Shown here piece by piece: positions 33,915 through 43,768 of a stretch of 64,000 nt of DNA. Each line of letters starts with the position of its first letter. Within the stretch, counting starts at the first letter, position 1. This DNA is from Bin87 sp026710825. Its GTDB lineage: Bacteria; Chloroflexota; Dehalococcoidia; Lucifugimonadales; UBA3495. The translations under genes and the position numbers were made by a program. The notes under the pieces were generated by a model. It saw nothing but the letters and a program-made list of their open reading frames with translations, did not search any database and was not told the origin of the DNA. Where the stretch lies: positions 1,488,001-1,552,000 of the forward strand of contig OZ247427.1 in the NCBI GenBank assembly GCA_965232815.1, given 5' to 3'.

Positions 33915-35627
33915 TTATTGGCCGATGATGTTCAGCAAAACCTGGCGATTTTCGTTGCGCACCGCGTTCAGGGCGCGTTGCAATGCCGCCGGAACCTCCG
34001 ACGGGTCCTCGACCCGTTCGCCGTAGCCGCCGGCCGCCTGGCAGATCAGTTCGTACTGGAATGACTGGGATAGCGTGGTGACGGCGAAGTTGTCGGTCTG
34101 CACCGCGAAGCCATCGGCGTAGGTCGTCCTGGTGGCGTTCTGAACCGCGTTCCAGATGCCGTTGTTCCACACGATGGTCAGGATGGGCAGTCCCTGCGCC
34201 TCCGACACGATGTGGCCGGCGGTGCCGGAACCAAAGATGTATGACCCGTCGCCAACGCAGCAGATCACGGTTTTGCCGCCATCTGCCAGCCTGGCGCCCA
34301 GCGCGGCTCCGACTCCCCAGCCCAGGCCTCCGGAAACAGGCACGCCGTAGAAGGTTCCCGGGCGCGTGATGTCGATCTGCACCGCGTCGATGCCGAGTTC
34401 GTTCAGCACGATGGTATCGTCGTCCAGCACGTCGGACAGGCACCTGGTGAACCACGATTTGCTGATGGGCGCCTGATCGCTGGCGGCCATCGCCTGCCGG
34501 CGCCAGCGATCGCGCATCTCGTCGTTCCTGCTCTTCCACTCGCCGGTGCGAACCTGCACCGCCGAGGCATCCACGCCGATGGCCCTGACGGCATCCACGA
34601 GCGCCTGGATGACCAACCGGGGCGTGCCGGCGAGGTTGAGGTCGACCTGGAACCCACGCACCGGATAGGCGGAAAAGAGCGGGTCCTCTCCGATGCCGAT
34701 GACCTGGGCGCCCTCGGCGGGCTGGTGCCGCTTTGGAGTCCAGGGCACGTCTGCCTCCAGCACCGCCACGGCATCCGACTCGGCCAGCGTGGATCCAACG
34801 TCCGAGCCGGCATACAGGGCATGGTCCTTAGGGAAGTTGGCGTACAGCGCTCCGGACTCGAACACCGCCATGCCCAGCAACTCAGCCAGTTCCACCAGTG
34901 GGGCCACGGTTCGCGGGTCCTTGCCACCGCCGCGGGTTACCAGGATGGGATTGTTCGCGCCGGCCAGCAGGCGGGCCGCCCGCTCGATCAACTCCGGGAG
35001 GGGCAGGCGGTCGGCGGACTTCTGTTGCCGGGAAGCATCCCGGTACGACAGGCCGTCGATGTCCTCCGCCAGCACCTCCCTGGGCAGGGTCAAATACACC
35101 GGTCCGGCGGGCTGAGACTCGGCGATGGCGAATGCCCGATCGACCACGCCTTCCAGGTCCGACCCGTGGCGCAGTTCGTAGTCCCACTTCACCCACTCCC
35201 GAACCATGGCCGCCTGGTCGAAGGACTCCTGCGCCCAGTGAATGCTTCCATCGCGGGATCCCCTGGCCTCGCCCTCGGTGATGGGAGTGCGGCCGGCGCT
35301 GAAGAGCATGGGCATGTTGGAGCGGGCGGCGTTGACGATGCCGCCGATGGCGTTGGCGGTGCCGGGGACGGTATGCACCATCACCACCTGCGGCCGGCCC
35401 GTGATCATGGTGTAACCGTGGGCCATGCTCACCGCGGTGACCTCGTGGGGCACCGGAATGGGTCGGGGCACCGGCAACTCCTGCACCTGCCGCTTGGCGT
35501 AGGCTTCGATGATGGGCGCGAAGTCCGTACCGCCGTTGCCGAAGAAATAGTCGATGCCGCGGGCGGCCAGCAACTCCAGATAGGCTTCGGCGACGCTCTC
35601 GACTGGGGCGTGGTTGTACATTTGCAT
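33915..35627 (-). CDS. Thiamine pyrophosphate-dependent enzyme (benzoylformate decarboxylase / acetolactate synthase-like)
   Basis: A protein of about 570 residues. Seen: the activating glutamate (E62, in VPHEVTAVSMAHGY), a central domain, and a classic TPP motif from GDGSYIFGSG to TIVWNNGIWN. This is a different subfamily from the enzyme at 384-2027. The start is either ATG at 35627 or ATG at 35621; both sit after GGAGAGGA. The gene is convergent with the racemase-like gene. A 135-base remnant of a closely related gene lies at 63588-63722. The substrate is unknown; decarboxylation of a 2-oxo acid is likely. Confidence 0.87.
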   Translation of the reverse strand: MQMYNHAPVESVAEAYLELLAARGIDYFFGNGGTDFAPIIEAYAKRQVQELPVPRPIPVPHEVTAVSMAHGYTMITGRPQVVMVHTVPGTANAIGGIVNAARSNMPMLFSAGRTPITEGEARGSRDGSIHWAQESFDQAAMVREWVKWDYELRHGSDLEGVVDRAFAIAESQPAGPVYLTLPREVLAEDIDGLSYRDASRQQKSADRLPLPELIERAARLLAGANNPILVTRGGGKDPRTVAPLVELAELLGMAVFESGALYANFPKDHALYAGSDVGSTLAESDAVAVLEADVPWTPKRHQPAEGAQVIGIGEDPLFSAYPVRGFQVDLNLAGTPRLVIQALVDAVRAIGVDASAVQVRTGEWKSRNDEMRDRWRRQAMAASDQAPISKSWFTRCLSDVLDDDTIVLNELGIDAVQIDITRPGTFYGVPVSGGLGWGVGAALGARLADGGKTVICCVGDGSYIFGSGTAGHIVSEAQGLPILTIVWNNGIWNAVQNATRTTYADGFAVQTDNFAVTTLSQSFQYELICQAAGGYGERVEDPSEVPAALQRALNAVRNENRQVLLNIIGQ

Positions 35628-36006
35628 TCCTCTCCGGCAACCTTGATGGGACAGCCCCACCATGGTGATGCGGCCTGTGATCGTTGTGGGACGGGGGGTT
35701 TTTGGCCTCCCGGGCAATCAGGGGGCAATTGTAGCGGGCCGCGGGGTGGTAAGCCACCAAACATCGCGGCGATTGACCGGGCCGGTGGCTCGACTTGTGC
35801 ACGTTCCATGCAGGAGCGTTGCCGCGGCAACACGTCACGCGCCGGAGTAGGGTGGGGGGCGCTTGGGGCGGGACCGCAGTGAAAACGATTGTCCCCGCCG
35901 TACCGAGCAGGCGGGGACGTGGAGATTCGGTTGTGAACGGTGGCGATACGGTTGAGGCTGTCGTAAGGGTTCGGCCCACCCGACCTGCCGCAAGAGCCTC
36001 CGGGCT
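35628..36006. other. Intergenic region with a hairpin
   Basis: No gene seen. It holds the leader of the TPP gene and, on the right, a terminator-like stem for the gene at 36007-37530. Confidence 0.5.
35891..35918 (-). terminator. Hairpin after the PPC-like secreted protein gene
   Basis: GTCCCCGCC (35891-35899) pairs with GGCGGGGAC (35910-35918). On the minus strand it is followed by AATCGTTTTC. It lies about 90 bases after the stop codon at 36007. Confidence 0.6.
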
Positions 36007-37530
36007 TTACTGCTGAACGTTGACGCTCACGGTATACGTGCCAACGGGGAGCGTCGAAAGGTGAGGCATGTAGGGCGTGTAGCCCGACACGGCGATGTAA
36101 TGGGTTCCGTTGGCTTGCGGGGTGAATGCGACCCTGGTACCGCCGGATATCCTGGGAGGCAGGTGGTTGTTGGCAGTGTCGTCGATCAGCGTGCCAACGT
36201 CGTCGTAGATGCCGGCGATACGGGGTTCGGCCAGTTCGCCGGCCTCTGATACCTCTCCCTGAATCTCAACCGCGTATTCGACTCCAGCCTCCAGTTCGAC
36301 AGCGAACCAGTCGGTGTCTCCAGGCTTTTCGATGTTGCCGAAGGCGGATCCGCCAACCAGCAACGCGCCCGGCGCCCGTGGATCGCCCGAGTGATCATCG
36401 AGGGTGATCTCCATCAGGTCGAAGGTAAAGGTGCCGGTGTCGTTGGGATTTGGCGCGCCGGATACCACAACCTGGTAATCGCCCGAGGGGAAGTTGACCA
36501 GGAACAACTTGGCGTTGAAACCCTCGCCGCCGTCGTCGTTGCCGCCCGTCACGGGTGACAGGGTCTCCTCACCGTTCCTGATAGATGCGAAAAACATCCT
36601 GCCGTTCTCGTCGACGCGGTAACTTGAGCCGTTGGAAAAAGTCACGTCGGTGGAGGTGCGACCCGAAGCATCATACCAAACGGGTTCCCAGCGCCGTTGG
36701 CCATCGGTTTCAAACCGGCCGTTGATCCCCGAGATCCAGGGGTCCGAGAGCGTGCCGTCGTCCGTGGCGGCTCCCTTCATTTCGACCACGTAGGACTTTC
36801 CGTCCTCGAGGGTGATGTTGATCGGGACAAACTGTCCGGACTCTGCTATTTCACCGGTCATGCCAATGACGCCGAGCATGAATTCTTCGGGGTCGGCATT
36901 GAGGGCCGGATCGATGGGGACGATGGATTGAGACGGCTTGACGAGGGATAGCGTCACGGTTTCGCCTTCTGACCAACCCAGCACCTCCGCCAGTCTCCAG
37001 GCGTGGATGTTCTGTCCAGATCCCAAGTCTGCCGCGTCGCTGAGCGGGAAGGACTTGTCGCCGAACGCGAACACCCAGTCATCAGGCAAGGGAATGTCGG
37101 CGGAGAAGATCAGTTGTTTGAAGGTTGGGCCAAACTCCTGCTGGAATATTCCCAGGATGCTGTATTGGACGCCATCGTGTTCGAACTCCTTGACGTCCAG
37201 GTCGCCCTGCTCGCTCGGGGCCAGGTTCGGCGAATAACCCAGGTAGGTCTCGTCCAAGTCGCTGGCTTTGCCGACCTTGAGGTTGCCGGTCCAGATGGTC
37301 TGGACACCCGCCTGGTCAGCGGGCGCCGTATTGTACGGTGGTGTGCCGAATGGTCCAGCGTCCGGTCGACTGGCCGAGACGCCTGATGCGTGGGTCAGGC
37401 TCGGACCAGGGCCGACCATGGTTACGAGCGCCGCCACCACCGCAAGAATACATAATGCGGCAGTGCGGGCCACAGCCTCACGCGGGGCGTTGCGGATGAT
37501 TGAGATTGGCGTAGCTATGCGCCTTTGCAT
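36007..37530 (-). CDS. Secreted protein with PPC-like C-terminal domain
   Basis: A 507-residue exported protein with a long signal sequence (hydrophobic about 22-42, cut near THAS). Residues 80-200 (IWTGNLKVGKASDLDETYLGY, FPLSDAAD, WSEGETVTLSL) form a beta domain repeated in many secreted proteins of Actinobacteria and Chloroflexota. Residues 205-390 look like two beta-rich ligand domains. Residues 395-505 match a bacterial pre-peptidase C-terminal (PPC-like) domain (GDTDWFAVELEAGVEYAVEI, THYIAVSGYTP). No catalytic domain is visible, so it is likely a binding or display protein. Confidence 0.75.
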   Translation of the reverse strand: MQRRIATPISIIRNAPREAVARTAALCILAVVAALVTMVGPGPSLTHASGVSASRPDAGPFGTPPYNTAPADQAGVQTIWTGNLKVGKASDLDETYLGYSPNLAPSEQGDLDVKEFEHDGVQYSILGIFQQEFGPTFKQLIFSADIPLPDDWVFAFGDKSFPLSDAADLGSGQNIHAWRLAEVLGWSEGETVTLSLVKPSQSIVPIDPALNADPEEFMLGVIGMTGEIAESGQFVPINITLEDGKSYVVEMKGAATDDGTLSDPWISGINGRFETDGQRRWEPVWYDASGRTSTDVTFSNGSSYRVDENGRMFFASIRNGEETLSPVTGGNDDGGEGFNAKLFLVNFPSGDYQVVVSGAPNPNDTGTFTFDLMEITLDDHSGDPRAPGALLVGGSAFGNIEKPGDTDWFAVELEAGVEYAVEIQGEVSEAGELAEPRIAGIYDDVGTLIDDTANNHLPPRISGGTRVAFTPQANGTHYIAVSGYTPYMPHLSTLPVGTYTVSVNVQQ

Positions 37531-37816
37531 GGTTATCCTCCTTGCGCCGGCGGGCCTGAGTTATGGCTGGCCCGACCGATATACCCTTGAGCAGCAACAC
37601 ATCGCATTGCTCATATAAATATACGTTTGCGAACGCGTGCCGGATGGCTGGGTTAGCGCGGAGGCTTTGACAACGGCAACAGTTTCCGTGTCGATGTAAC
37701 GGGCGGTCCACCAGGGCGGCATAGCAGCGGGGGTGCATCAAGCGCCCAGGCGGCCCGCGATATGAACACCTCCCTTCGGGTGGACCAAATTCGACTTGGC
37801 TAGTCTTCGAGCTCGG

Positions 37817-40800
37817 CTAGTCCTGGACGAGGACCTTCAGGTGGCCGGTCATGAAATTGTCAACGTCTGCGGTGTGGACTATCTCCTGCCAGAAATTGAA
37901 GTTGTCGTCGTCCGTGCCAGCGGTCAGCGTCACGGTCTGCGGAGTCGACCAGTTGTCCGCAGTGAACGTCAGCGTTTGATGGCTGGACGTCAGGTGCGTG
38001 GCCGGCGTGATAGACAGCGAGACCGTAACGTCTGCCGACGGTTGGACGCCCAGAGCGACGGTGTACGTGCCGTTCCGGCCCTCCGGGATGGTGAGGCTGT
38101 ACGCGCTGATGACCGGCCAGTTGGCGTCCGCGTCGGCGGGTTGGGTAGAGGCGTTGGTGGCCGACCGGTTGGGGAAGTGCGCCAACGGGTTGTCGGCGTG
38201 GTCCACGATGACGCCGGGCACGTCCCTGGCAAACACGTCGTCGTAGGCTATTTCAACGGACTGGCCCTGCGTGATCTCGGAGTCCATGGCCAGCGTGAGT
38301 TTCTTGCCTGAAATCACTGCGCCATGCGTGTGGGCGCGGTGGCCGTCGACGTACACGTCAATCAGCGCGCGCAGGTAGACGCTGACGTCAATGCCGGCGA
38401 AGGCGCTGAGGGTATGCAGGGAGGGTTCCACCTGCACGTTTTCGCTGAAGGTGAGGATGACCTGCGAACCGTCCTGCGATGTGCGCGCGCTTTCGAGCAC
38501 CGGGGCGACCTCGATCACGGGATGGTCGGCGAAAGTAACGGGCTCGTTGGTCAGTCCGGGTTGATGTCCCCGGATATCAACAATGGACCCGGAGTTCAGA
38601 TCGAGAGCGTCCCGCACGACGGCGATGCCGTCGGCCGCTTCGTCGGCGGTCTGGACGGTGTAGGCGAAAACCAGCGCCTCGCCCGTGTTGGCTGCGCCTT
38701 CGCTGTCGGTCATGCGCCGCGCCTCCCGGTATGCAGCGGTTTGGGTCGCGCCGTCCAGGTCAAGAGTCAACTGGGGCGATCCGGTCACGGTTACCTGGTC
38801 GACGAAGTTGACCAAGAGCTCGACGGTGTCGCTCATCTCGTAGACGCCGTCCTCGCCCGGGTCGGAGCTGACCTCGATAGACGTGATATGCGGCCTGCCG
38901 GCGACCCGATGCTCGGGCGCGTCAGCGAATCCCGGGAGGTACCCGTTGGCCTGGTTTTCGGTGCCCGCCTGATACACGCGGACGTTGCCGGTGAAACCTT
39001 CCGGTTCGCCCGCCGGCAACGCGACGCCGGTATGGTCGATGTCGGTATCCTGCACGGTGTAGGCGAAGACCAGCGTGTCGGTACCGGCGCCGCGTTGGTA
39101 GGTCGCGTTCCGCTCGTGGGAGTCCAATCCATCCAGGTTGATGCTGATCCACGGCGCTCCCAACGTGGTCACCGGTTCGTCAAACACCAGGGCAATTTCT
39201 ATATCGTCCCCGTATCGATAATAGGGAGGATGGCTCGGAGCGCTGACTATCTCGTTGGAGATGACGGTGGGCAGGGTTCCTTTCACACCCTGACCCGGCT
39301 GGTCGGCGAGGGGCGGGATACGCGGGTTCACGGCCACCCGAGTACGGGCCTCCCAAATTCCGCCGGAATCCGTGAATGTCTGCAGTGCAGGTACCGAAAT
39401 ACCGTTGGTGTCGACGTCGTCCTCATCCACCTTGTAGCTGAATACCAGCGTATCGGTGAGAGAGCCGTCGTAGAACTGGGCCAGTACTTCCCGGTCGCCA
39501 ATCTTGACGTTAAACCCGGGTTTGGGCTGCACCGAAACTGCACGATCAAAGGTCAATGAGACCATGATGCGGTCGTCCATACGGTAATGCGTGCCGTTGG
39601 TTGGGTTTGAGGTGACCGCAATGCTTGTGACGTAGGGTCGGCCGTCCACCTCGTGATCGGACTGGTCAGCGAGTCCGCTGTAAAAGGGATTGACGGTGAA
39701 ATCGCCGCCAACGTCGGTGATGGAGCCATCGCCGGCGAATCCGCGGGAATCCCCGGAGGCAAGGATGTAGCCATGCGACACGCTGAACCCATCGGCGTCC
39801 AGGTCCTCGGAACGAACCGTGTAACTGAACACCAGGGTATCTGATCCGGAACCGCGATCGTAGGCGGCGCCCCGGTAGTCGTCCCCGATGCCCAGGTCAA
39901 TCTGCACATCGCCATCAACCTGCACGGCCCGACTGAAGCGTATCTGGACTTCCAAGTCTTCTCCAAAGCGATAGGTGGTTCCGTCGGCGGGTGAGGAAAT
40001 GATGGACACTTCCTGCATGGTGGTTTTGCCGTCGACGATTTGTGCGGAGCTCGCCGGGAGCCCACGGTATGTGGCATTGACCGACGAGCGGCCTTCCAGA
40101 GTGACGATGGAGCCGGACCCGCCGTAGTCGCTGTTGGGGATCTCGATGCCGTCAATGTCGAGGTCATCGCCGGTGACGGTGTATTCAAATGTCAGGGTAT
40201 CGGTGCCCGTGCCGCTGACATAGTGGGCGCCTCTGGTCGCGACCTCGGGGTCCTGCCCGAAGAGGAGACCCAGGTTGACCTGCCCATCCTGGATTGCGAC
40301 TGCTTCGGTGAACTGCTGCTTGATGCGGATGGTATCGCCCCGAGTGTATTTGCGGTCAGACGGCTCCGAATCTATCCAGGTTTTCATCGCGCCGGGTCCG
40401 TCGTCGTCTTCGATCTTGATCCGGCAGTTGCCCTGGCCGGCAGCGCGGGAATCCGAGGACGCGTTGACCGCTTTCACGTTGAAGTGTTCGTCGAGTTCGC
40501 TGAAGGAGTCATTGATGGTGTGGAAGGTGCGGCCCATGCGCGCGGTGTTGGACTGGTAACGATTGCTGGCCTGACCTTCCCGGTGGAGCGGGCGATAATC
40601 GGTTTCGTCCGCGGTGTCTGCCACGGTGGTCCAGCGAACCTTGATGGTTGACGCGTTCAGATGCGGCGGCTGTTCGGTGACAACGTGCAGGCGGAATGTG
40701 TGGCCTTCGGTCACCTTGTGGTCGGTGCACTCGACGTCGATCCACAGGGCATAAGCGGACGCGTCGGGCGGGTCCTGGACTCCCAGGGCTACGAGGGATC

Positions 40801-40867
40801 CCAGTATCGCCAGCAGGGCAAAAACGAAAAAGCGGGAGGGTTTCAAAGCATGGATTATCTGACGCAT
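37817..40867 (-). CDS. Large secreted modular protein with five tandem beta modules
   Basis: A 1016-residue exported protein. Signal peptide about 1-37 (ends DASA). Residues 40-155 form a Calx-beta-like domain. Then five tandem modules of about 120 residues (about 163-760), each with the pattern Y-x-x-G/D-D-x-I-x-V then GTDTLVFAYTV then D-x-D-x-DGI. Then a SwmB-type domain (VILTFSENVQVEP to VEIAYDDVFARDVPG) and a last Calx-beta-like stretch (LTIPEGRNGTYTVAL). No membrane anchor is seen. This layout is typical of surface adhesins or S-layer-associated proteins. It is followed 286 bases downstream by the PPC-like gene on the same strand. Confidence 0.8.
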   Translation of the reverse strand: MRQIIHALKPSRFFVFALLAILGSLVALGVQDPPDASAYALWIDVECTDHKVTEGHTFRLHVVTEQPPHLNASTIKVRWTTVADTADETDYRPLHREGQASNRYQSNTARMGRTFHTINDSFSELDEHFNVKAVNASSDSRAAGQGNCRIKIEDDDGPGAMKTWIDSEPSDRKYTRGDTIRIKQQFTEAVAIQDGQVNLGLLFGQDPEVATRGAHYVSGTGTDTLTFEYTVTGDDLDIDGIEIPNSDYGGSGSIVTLEGRSSVNATYRGLPASSAQIVDGKTTMQEVSIISSPADGTTYRFGEDLEVQIRFSRAVQVDGDVQIDLGIGDDYRGAAYDRGSGSDTLVFSYTVRSEDLDADGFSVSHGYILASGDSRGFAGDGSITDVGGDFTVNPFYSGLADQSDHEVDGRPYVTSIAVTSNPTNGTHYRMDDRIMVSLTFDRAVSVQPKPGFNVKIGDREVLAQFYDGSLTDTLVFSYKVDEDDVDTNGISVPALQTFTDSGGIWEARTRVAVNPRIPPLADQPGQGVKGTLPTVISNEIVSAPSHPPYYRYGDDIEIALVFDEPVTTLGAPWISINLDGLDSHERNATYQRGAGTDTLVFAYTVQDTDIDHTGVALPAGEPEGFTGNVRVYQAGTENQANGYLPGFADAPEHRVAGRPHITSIEVSSDPGEDGVYEMSDTVELLVNFVDQVTVTGSPQLTLDLDGATQTAAYREARRMTDSEGAANTGEALVFAYTVQTADEAADGIAVVRDALDLNSGSIVDIRGHQPGLTNEPVTFADHPVIEVAPVLESARTSQDGSQVILTFSENVQVEPSLHTLSAFAGIDVSVYLRALIDVYVDGHRAHTHGAVISGKKLTLAMDSEITQGQSVEIAYDDVFARDVPGVIVDHADNPLAHFPNRSATNASTQPADADANWPVISAYSLTIPEGRNGTYTVALGVQPSADVTVSLSITPATHLTSSHQTLTFTADNWSTPQTVTLTAGTDDDNFNFWQEIVHTADVDNFMTGHLKVLVQD

Positions 40868-41262
40868 TGCGCCTGTACTCCCAAGTTATAGGGTGAGGGC
40901 GGCGCAGGCGCTACCACGTCCGGAGGGAAGACGGGATGACGCGCCGCGCCGCCCAAGTGGGACCGACACAGGCAGCAGTTATTGAGCCGAGGACGTGCCC
41001 CGACCTGCGGCGGGATCCCACAGATTCAGGTTACAGGAGCTTTGTGAAACCGGCGTGAAAATCGCGGGAGGAAACGTGAAGGATTGATGAGAAAACTGCG
41101 ACGTCGGAGGAGCGCTACCGTCCGGATTTCGGGAGTCCGGCGATTCTGAGGTGATGGTCTGGGCGTTGCTTATGCCCTCGCTGTGCAGCGGGGCGCTTTT
41201 CCGGAGGCGGCGCTCGGCCATTTCCGACCATAGCGCTTACCGATTGTTTTGGTCGCTGAGCG
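40868..41262. other. Intergenic stretch, no gene seen
   Basis: No supported gene. Near the right end ATAGCGCT (41230-41237) pairs with AGCGCTAT (41259-41266), a stem overlapping the stop of the AI-2E-type permease gene, which may help end its transcript. Confidence 0.45.
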
Positions 41263-42411
41263 CTATTGGGCGTCGCCACCAGCGGTATCTTCCTCGGCTG
41301 CCGCCTGGGGTTCTTCGGCGCCGGCCCGATTCCACTCCTCGCGGGCGTACTGCAAAACTCGGTAGGTCGCTCCCGAAACCGGCGCTGCAACCAACGCGCC
41401 CAGGATTCCGAAAAACACGCTGAACACGGCAACCGCGACAACGAGAATCACCGGGTGCAGCCCGAGGGCCTGGCCCTGTAGCCTGGGGAATACGATGCTG
41501 CCATACACCACCTGGACCAGGACAAAAAACACCACCACGAGCGGCAACTTCTGCAAGTCGGTCAACGCTACCGCGACGCCCGCCACCAGGATGAAGACGG
41601 TCGACCCGATGATGGGCACCAACTCAGTGAAGGCGGCCAACATGCCCAGCGGCAACGCCAGTTCAATGCCCACTGACCAGTACAGCAGCCAGATCAAACC
41701 ACCGACGAATATGGCCCCAACCAACTGCACGCGGATGTAGGCTACTATCGTTCTCCCGGCAAGTATCCCCATTTCGGCCAGGTCCTCCTGCAAGGGACCC
41801 GGGACGAGTTGGCGCAACGCGTCCGTCAACGCCCTGGGCTGGTATAGCATCTGGAAAATCGCTATGGGAGCGGCGATGATGGCCAGCATCTGCGAAATAT
41901 TGCTCTGCAACAGGCCAGCGACCCGTTCCAAAGCGGAAAAACCGGAGTTCAAGAGAGCGTCCCGGTACTCTTCCAGGCGCGGGTTCAAGGCGTCCTGGAC
42001 CCTTGGCGGCACCTGTTCCCGGTAGGCAGCCTCAATCTGCTCAAACGCTCCCCTGCTTTCCTCGCCCAGGGCCGGAACCGCGTCGATGAAAGTCCTTGCG
42101 CCGCCAATCAGCGCATAGGTCGCCAAACCCAGCACCGCCAAAACGGCGGTAACGGCCAGTAGGGACGCGGCCGTGGCTATGGTCAGGCGGTTTGCCTTGG
42201 GCCATCTCCGAGCGAGGGGCGAACGTTCTCCCCACCTCATCACGGGCATCAGCATAGCCGCGGCGATGGCGCTGATCATGAGCGGAATCAGCACGATCAA
42301 CAGGTGCCACCCGATTACCAGCAAACCGGCAGCGGCGGCCAGCGAGGCCAGCAGGCGTATGCGCCTAAGCGCCGCAGGAGACACCTGGGGTAGTTGTGCG
42401 AACAATTCCAT
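41263..42411 (-). CDS. AI-2E transporter family (PerM-like) permease
   Basis: About 382 residues with about eight membrane segments in the pattern of the AI-2E/PerM family: two near the N-terminus, one before a soluble helical insert (about 120-185, EESRGAFEQIEAAYREQVPP), then the typical C-terminal block (FTELVPIIGSTVFILVAGV and GSIVFPRLQGQALGLHPVIL). Relatives export AI-2 signal or act in sodium/proton exchange; the substrate is open. Start: ATG at 42411 lies too close to a perfect GGAGGTGAT, whereas the in-frame TTG six bases later (42405) would have ideal spacing. The C-terminal tail is acidic and rich in Ala/Glu. Confidence 0.85.
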   Translation of the reverse strand: MELFAQLPQVSPAALRRIRLLASLAAAAGLLVIGWHLLIVLIPLMISAIAAAMLMPVMRWGERSPLARRWPKANRLTIATAASLLAVTAVLAVLGLATYALIGGARTFIDAVPALGEESRGAFEQIEAAYREQVPPRVQDALNPRLEEYRDALLNSGFSALERVAGLLQSNISQMLAIIAAPIAIFQMLYQPRALTDALRQLVPGPLQEDLAEMGILAGRTIVAYIRVQLVGAIFVGGLIWLLYWSVGIELALPLGMLAAFTELVPIIGSTVFILVAGVAVALTDLQKLPLVVVFFVLVQVVYGSIVFPRLQGQALGLHPVILVVAVAVFSVFFGILGALVAAPVSGATYRVLQYAREEWNRAGAEEPQAAAEEDTAGGDAQ

Positions 42412-42851
42412 CACCTCCGCGCCTCGGCTCACGCAGCGTGGGGAACGAGATGCCGCTGCGCTCGACACCGCTGGCCACACGTCCATTCTGGCAGGCGAGT
42501 AGCGTCTGGCAAGCGAGTATCGACAGCGCCACGCCCGGCGTCAACCACACCCTCCCGATCGCCGCCGGCCATTTCAACAGGACCTCGCCGACCTCACGGC
42601 CAGATCAATCAGTGTCCCACCCCACTGGGCCGACGCCTCGGCTTGACCTGCCCACACCATGCCGATCTTGCCGCCCCTTGTGGCGTCCCGCGTCAACACC
42701 CGGATAGGGGGTTCAGGTGATTTCGATTGGACCAATCAGGTGGCCGCGGTGATCGGTGATGTCGCCGCGGCCCACCAGGCCGGTTTCCGGTTTGGGTTGG
42801 ATGGGAATCTACGTGGTGATGTCGCGGTCTTCCGGCAATTGAGATAATTGC
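42412..42851. other. Intergenic stretch, no gene seen
   Basis: Small open frames here are GC-rich shadows without recognisable protein patterns or ribosome binding sites. No repeat or hairpin of note. Confidence 0.45.
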
Positions 42852-43271
42852 TTATTCCTCGTCCTCTTTCCAGGAGATGAAACGACCGGGGGAAATGACG
42901 ATCAGGGTCAACCTTTCGTCGGCCAGAAGTTCGGCGGCAAACTCGGCGCCCCGCTCGTCTCCCTCGTAGAGGACGCATATCCTGCGCACCATGTCCTCCA
43001 GGCCGGCGTCGGTGATGTTGGCCGTGCCCTCGATGGTCACGAAAGAATAGGGGTGATCCGGGGTGCAGACGCATAGGGCCACGGTGGAATTGCGGCGAAT
43101 GTTTCGCACCTTGACCGACGCTCTGTCGGCCATCACCAAAGCCTGACCGTTATCCCAAAGGAACCAGACCGGCGCGACGTGGGGAGCGCCGGTGCGCCGC
43201 ATGGTGACCAACTGCGCCGTTCGGGGCTGGGACAAAAATTCATCCACGTCTGCCGTGTTCAGTGTTCCCAA
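42852..43271 (-). CDS. PPOX-class (pyridoxamine 5'-phosphate oxidase fold) flavin/F420-binding protein
   Basis: A 139-residue split-barrel protein. Seen: FLSQPRTAQLVTMRRTGAPH, VAPVWFLWDNGQALVMADRA, KVRNIRRNSTVALCV and a C-terminal strand (LTLIVISPGRFISWKED). Members bind FMN or F420 and reduce diverse substrates. GGAGG lies a few bases before the ATG. Single gene, likely its own transcript. Which cofactor it uses cannot be decided by eye. Confidence 0.85.
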   Translation of the reverse strand: MGTLNTADVDEFLSQPRTAQLVTMRRTGAPHVAPVWFLWDNGQALVMADRASVKVRNIRRNSTVALCVCTPDHPYSFVTIEGTANITDAGLEDMVRRICVLYEGDERGAEFAAELLADERLTLIVISPGRFISWKEDEE

Positions 43272-43768
43272 GGTATTTCCTCCTGCATCCTCTCGGGTCC
43301 GCGATGGCGTTTATCGCGGTACCGAACCCATGATAGCGGAAATGCGGCTGGTGACAGGTTTGGTGAACCGGTTCGCGCTGACGCCCGTTTCCACTCCACC
43401 GGCCAACAACCGAGCTTTGCTCGAAATACTCGACGGCCCAGAAAGGCATCCTCACGCACGCTGTCGATTTGTAGCTGTTCTACGATTCCGTCATCGGCCA
43501 ACTGGTCAGGGAGTATGTCCTTCCTTCCACGGATGGACGTTGAATCCGAAAAATAGGCCAGAGTCTCTGTGCTCTGCCCACATTTGGAATACTTGGTTCC
43601 CAATCGCTCAAGCCGCCGAGTTGCCAGATCGCGGTCGCACACCGGGACGGCAGCCGGGTTGTGTTGTAATATCGCAGTCCTTTTTCGCGGCTCTCCGCCA
43701 TTCGACTCCGGCCCCACGGCGTCGATGACCCCTTGGTGCGTTGCGTCTTCCAGCCGAGTTTAGACACC
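43272..43768. other. Intergenic stretch, no certain gene
   Basis: About 500 bases between divergent genes. A minus-strand open frame (43259-43717) has protein-like composition in its middle (TETLAYFSDSTSIRGRKDIL), but I recognise no family and it overlaps the PPOX gene start, so I do not call it. Confidence 0.4.

Noticed and set aside
31729..34539. 936-codon minus-strand frame
   Set aside because: Only the part to 32883 is a gene; the rest is antisense to the racemase-like gene and a wrong frame of the TPP gene.
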